This document shows, one piece after another, positions 22,124 through 24,303 of a stretch of DNA of 24,303 nucleotides. This DNA comes from Bryobacteraceae bacterium (GTDB lineage: Bacteria > Acidobacteriota > Terriglobia > Bryobacterales > Bryobacteraceae). The stretch lies in assembly GCA_030039005.1 (NCBI GenBank), contig JASHQT010000099.1, positions 1 to 24,303 on the forward strand, given 5' to 3'. Positions within the stretch are counted from its first letter, which is position 1, and every line of letters starts with the position of its first letter. The notes under the pieces are model-generated. The model made no database searches. It saw only the letters and a list, made by a program, of their open reading frames with translations, and was not told the origin of the DNA. The position numbers and the translations under genes are program-made.

Positions 22124-24303
22124 AACGCGTGAAGATAAGTTTGGCCGGCGGGGAGCGCGTTCTTACCCCAGGGACCGCCACCCAAGATGATCACGGGCTC
22201 ACGCGAGGAGCCGGTTTCGATTTCCCGCAGCGCGGCCTCGCTGCCTTCGCGCAGCGGGATGATTTCGATGCCCAGCGCCATGAACTGCTTGCGGATGTGC
22301 TCGGGCACCATGTTGGCCTGATCCCAGGGACCCCAGTTGACGGATACCACGCGGCTGGGCCAGGCGCCCGCCAGGCGCATCGCCATGCCGTTCATGATTC
22401 CGTTCGCGGCGCCGTAATCGGCCTGGCCGCGGTTGCCGAAAGCGGCGGTAATGGAAGACATCAGCAGCAGACAGCGCAAGCCCTCCGGCCGCAGTTTTCT
22501 TTCCAGGACGTAAGCACTGTCGGCCTTGGTGTGCACCACGCGGTCGAACGATTCAGGCGTCTTGTCGCGAATGAGCTTGTCCTCGATAATCCCCGCGCCA
22601 TGGATCACCACGTCCAATCGGCCGTGGCGGGCATACACTTGATCGATCACCGCGCCAAAGGCTGCTTCCTCGCGAACGTCGACGCCGTGGTATTCGACGC
22701 GCGCGCCGGTGCGCTTCAGCGCGTCCAACGTGCTGCGAATTTCGCGCTCCTTCAGCAAACGCTGGACGGAAACTTCGACGTCGGCGGGGCGAACGCTTGC
22801 GCCGGAGGCTCGCAGCTGCTGGAGGACCACTGCTTTCAGGCGGTCCTTGTCGGCGATGCTCGCGGTTTCGGCTGGCTCGGGAGCTTCGGGCAGTGCGGTC
22901 GCGCCTGCGATGACCAGCGTGGGATGGTAGCGTTCGGCGAGCAGACGCGCGATTTCGGCCGTGATTCCGCGCGCGCCGCCGGTAATCATGAACACCCAGT
23001 CGGAGCCGATGGCAAGGCGCGGCTCACCGTTCAAATCGGCGCAGCGCATCAACGCGGTTAGACGGCGATCGCCGGGGAGTCCCACTTGCAGCGTGTCGTC
23101 GGTGGAACCGAGTTCATCGAGCAGCTTCTCTTTCAACACGCCGACCGGATCGGACAAATCCAGATCGACGACCTTACAGCGCGCTTCTGGGAACTCGAGA
23201 GCGACGGTCTTGGTGAAATCGGCGACGCCCTGATGTGTGGGTGGTGTGGCGACTTCGGGCTGTAAGCCGAATACGCCAGCGCGTCCGGTGGCGACGGCGA
23301 TCAATGCTCCACCGGCTGGTCCAGTCTGGCGGATGTCCTTTTCAGAGGTCTGCAAGAGCCCGTAGAACGACTTGATGTCCTGCTGGAGATGGTCGCGCCA
23401 TTCCTTGAGATTGCTGCGGGGATCGCCGGCTTCGATGCGTAGCGGCAGCAGATGAACCAGCGCACCGATCGCGCCGTGGCGGGCGCGGACGAACTGCACC
23501 AGTTCTTTCACGATGACGGCATTCGTCAGGTCGCCGGTCACGACCTGGTCCGTGGTCAAAGGTCCGTTCCTGCTGTGCCGCACCAGCACTACCTTTTCTC
23601 CGGCGCGCGTCCAGGTTTCCGCGACGCCGGCGGCGATGCCGGTTTCGTCGTCGGTGATCAACGATACACGTCCGGGATAATGCTTTGGCATGCCTCGACG
23701 CGGGCAATCTGCGGCCGCGAACGTGAAGCGAGGAATTTCGGCGTGGGGCTGCGCGGGAGTAGCCGGCACGGCCGCTTCGGCAGCTCTCAGTGCCGCGGCG
23801 ATGACGCTCGCGATTTCGCGCAGGCTGGGCGCGGCAATCAGCTTTTCCATCACGGCCTGTAATTTGGTCTGTTCTTCGGCGGTGCAGAGCTGCTGATAGG
23901 AACTTAAAATCTCGACGCGCTTGATGGAATCGATGCCGAGGTCGGCTTCGATGCTCGCGTTCACATCCAGGATTTCGGCCGGGTATCCGGTGCGCTCGCT
24001 CGCGATGCGCACCACTTCGGCAAGCACGTCGCGCGCCGGCGCCGCGGCAACCGGTACCGGTGTGGGCGCAGGCGTTGACGGAGCGGGCATCGATGAAACG
24101 GATACCGCGACGGGAGGTGCCGCCGGAGAAGCGCCGGCGCCCAACGCCGCGATGATCACGCTCGCGATTTCGCGCAGGCTGGGCGCGGCAATCAGCTTGT
24201 CCATCACGGCCTGCAATTTGGTTTGTTCTTCGGCGGTGCAGAGCTGCTGATAGGAGCTTAAAATCTCGACGCGCTTGATGGAATCGATGCCGAGGTCGGC
24301 TTC
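22108..24303 (-). CDS. Pfa-like synthase, C-terminal part: tandem acyl carrier domains and ketoreductase (partial, 5' end outside window)
   Basis: The gene enters the window already in frame, so only its last 731 residues are seen. They contain two acyl carrier domains with DLGIDSIKR motifs, whose phosphopantetheine serines are visible residues 8 and 126, spaced 118 residues apart. Ala/Pro-rich linkers join them. A ketoreductase follows: a non-catalytic half (about 200-430) and a catalytic Rossmann half (about 435-720) with TGGARGITA (441-449), the LMSS serines (616-617) and Tyr630/Asn634 of YGAAN. The long insertion with REIRSTLDALKRTGARVEYHGVDV is typical of PfaA-type KRs. PfaA proteins read KS-AT-ACPn-KR, so a KS and AT upstream of the edge are likely but unseen. 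It overlaps the next synthase by GTGA, which suggests equimolar production. The total number of carriers is unknown. Confidence 0.88.
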   Translation of the reverse strand, partial: EADLGIDSIKRVEILSSYQQLCTAEEQTKLQAVMDKLIAAPSLREIASVIIAALGAGASPAAPPVAVSVSSMPAPSTPAPTPVPVAAAPARDVLAEVVRIASERTGYPAEILDVNASIEADLGIDSIKRVEILSSYQQLCTAEEQTKLQAVMEKLIAAPSLREIASVIAAALRAAEAAVPATPAQPHAEIPRFTFAAADCPRRGMPKHYPGRVSLITDDETGIAAGVAETWTRAGEKVVLVRHSRNGPLTTDQVVTGDLTNAVIVKELVQFVRARHGAIGALVHLLPLRIEAGDPRSNLKEWRDHLQQDIKSFYGLLQTSEKDIRQTGPAGGALIAVATGRAGVFGLQPEVATPPTHQGVADFTKTVALEFPEARCKVVDLDLSDPVGVLKEKLLDELGSTDDTLQVGLPGDRRLTALMRCADLNGEPRLAIGSDWVFMITGGARGITAEIARLLAERYHPTLVIAGATALPEAPEPAETASIADKDRLKAVVLQQLRASGASVRPADVEVSVQRLLKEREIRSTLDALKRTGARVEYHGVDVREEAAFGAVIDQVYARHGRLDVVIHGAGIIEDKLIRDKTPESFDRVVHTKADSAYVLERKLRPEGLRCLLLMSSITAAFGNRGQADYGAANGIMNGMAMRLAGAWPSRVVSVNWGPWDQANMVPEHIRKQFMALGIEIIPLREGSEAALREIETGSSREPVIILGGGPWGKNALPAGQTYLHALGDAR
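23804..23949 (-). repeat. Direct repeat copy A (acyl carrier domain, distal)
   Basis: This 146-base segment encodes the core of the second visible carrier domain. It matches 24158-24303 at 142 of 146 bases, offset by exactly 354 bases (118 codons). Only one of the four differences changes an amino acid (Glu/Asp in the MEK/MDK position). Flanking linkers are unrelated. Confidence 0.9.
24158..24303 (-). repeat. Direct repeat copy B (acyl carrier domain, proximal, cut by window edge)
   Basis: This is the partner of the copy at 23804-23949. The repeat runs off the window, so its true length and the number of further copies are unknown. Confidence 0.9.

Noticed and set aside
22129..23061. + strand open frame (310 codons) opposite the ketoreductase
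   Set aside because: It is a shadow of the KR coding strand, with no recognisable protein features.
1..24303. CRISPR arrays, tRNA/rRNA genes, insertion sequences, attachment sites
   Set aside because: No short regularly spaced repeats, no tRNA-like cloverleaf and no transposase or integrase coding sequence were recognised by eye; the only strong repeat is the carrier-domain duplication.

Overview
The window reads as high-GC chromosomal DNA from a free-living soil-type bacterium, most likely an Acidobacteriota (Solibacter/Bryobacter-like). This is inferred from the combination of two secreted S53 (pro-kumamolisin) peptidases, two PEP-CTERM surface proteins, an alkaline-phosphatase-superfamily enzyme ending in a 'LGY' tail and a Pfa-like polyketide/lipid synthase. 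No rRNA or other taxonomic marker is present, so the assignment is tentative.

Left arm (1-4044, + strand): an assimilatory sulfate-reduction operon. It encodes CysD and CysN (ATP sulfurylase), an iron-sulfur APS reductase of the CysH family, and a TauE/SafE membrane transporter. CysN carries a C-terminal tail that looks like a decayed APS kinase, which fits a pathway that reduces APS directly. An unrecognised 161-residue protein follows (4134-4619, +). It converges on a stand-alone ketosynthase-fold protein (4633-5898, -) in which all three catalytic residues are replaced.

Middle (6117-11171): two secreted-protein pairs in mirror image, PEP-CTERM then S53 peptidase on the + strand, and S53 peptidase and PEP-CTERM on the - strand. 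The two peptidase genes converge with only 7 bases between their stop codons. A good sigma-70-type promoter precedes the + strand pair.

Right arm (11287-24303, - strand): a tightly packed biosynthetic operon. In transcription order it encodes: (1) the C-terminal part of a synthase with at least two tandem acyl carrier domains and a ketoreductase, cut by the window edge; (2) a 1619-residue KS-AT-DH synthase with a degenerate phosphopantetheinyl-transferase-like C-terminus, translationally coupled to the first by a GTGA overlap; (3) an alkaline-phosphatase-superfamily phosphodiesterase/phosphatase; (4) a GPH-type MFS transporter; (5) a 928-residue fusion of membrane helices, a left-handed beta-helix acyltransferase-like domain, a carrier domain and an FkbH-type glyceryl-transfer enzyme. 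The domain style (tandem GIDSIKR carriers, KR type, DH type) is that of PUFA-synthase/Pfa-like secondary lipid synthases rather than ordinary modular PKSs.

My working model is inference: the two synthase proteins build a reduced acyl/polyketide chain iteratively. The FkbH fusion makes a glyceryl-S-carrier from 1,3-bisphosphoglycerate at the membrane, giving a C3 unit for extension or capping. The phosphatase-family enzyme and transporter process or move the product. The dead KS-like protein at 4633-5898 could be a chain-length-factor-like partner. The product is not predictable from this window, and the operon continues beyond base 24303.
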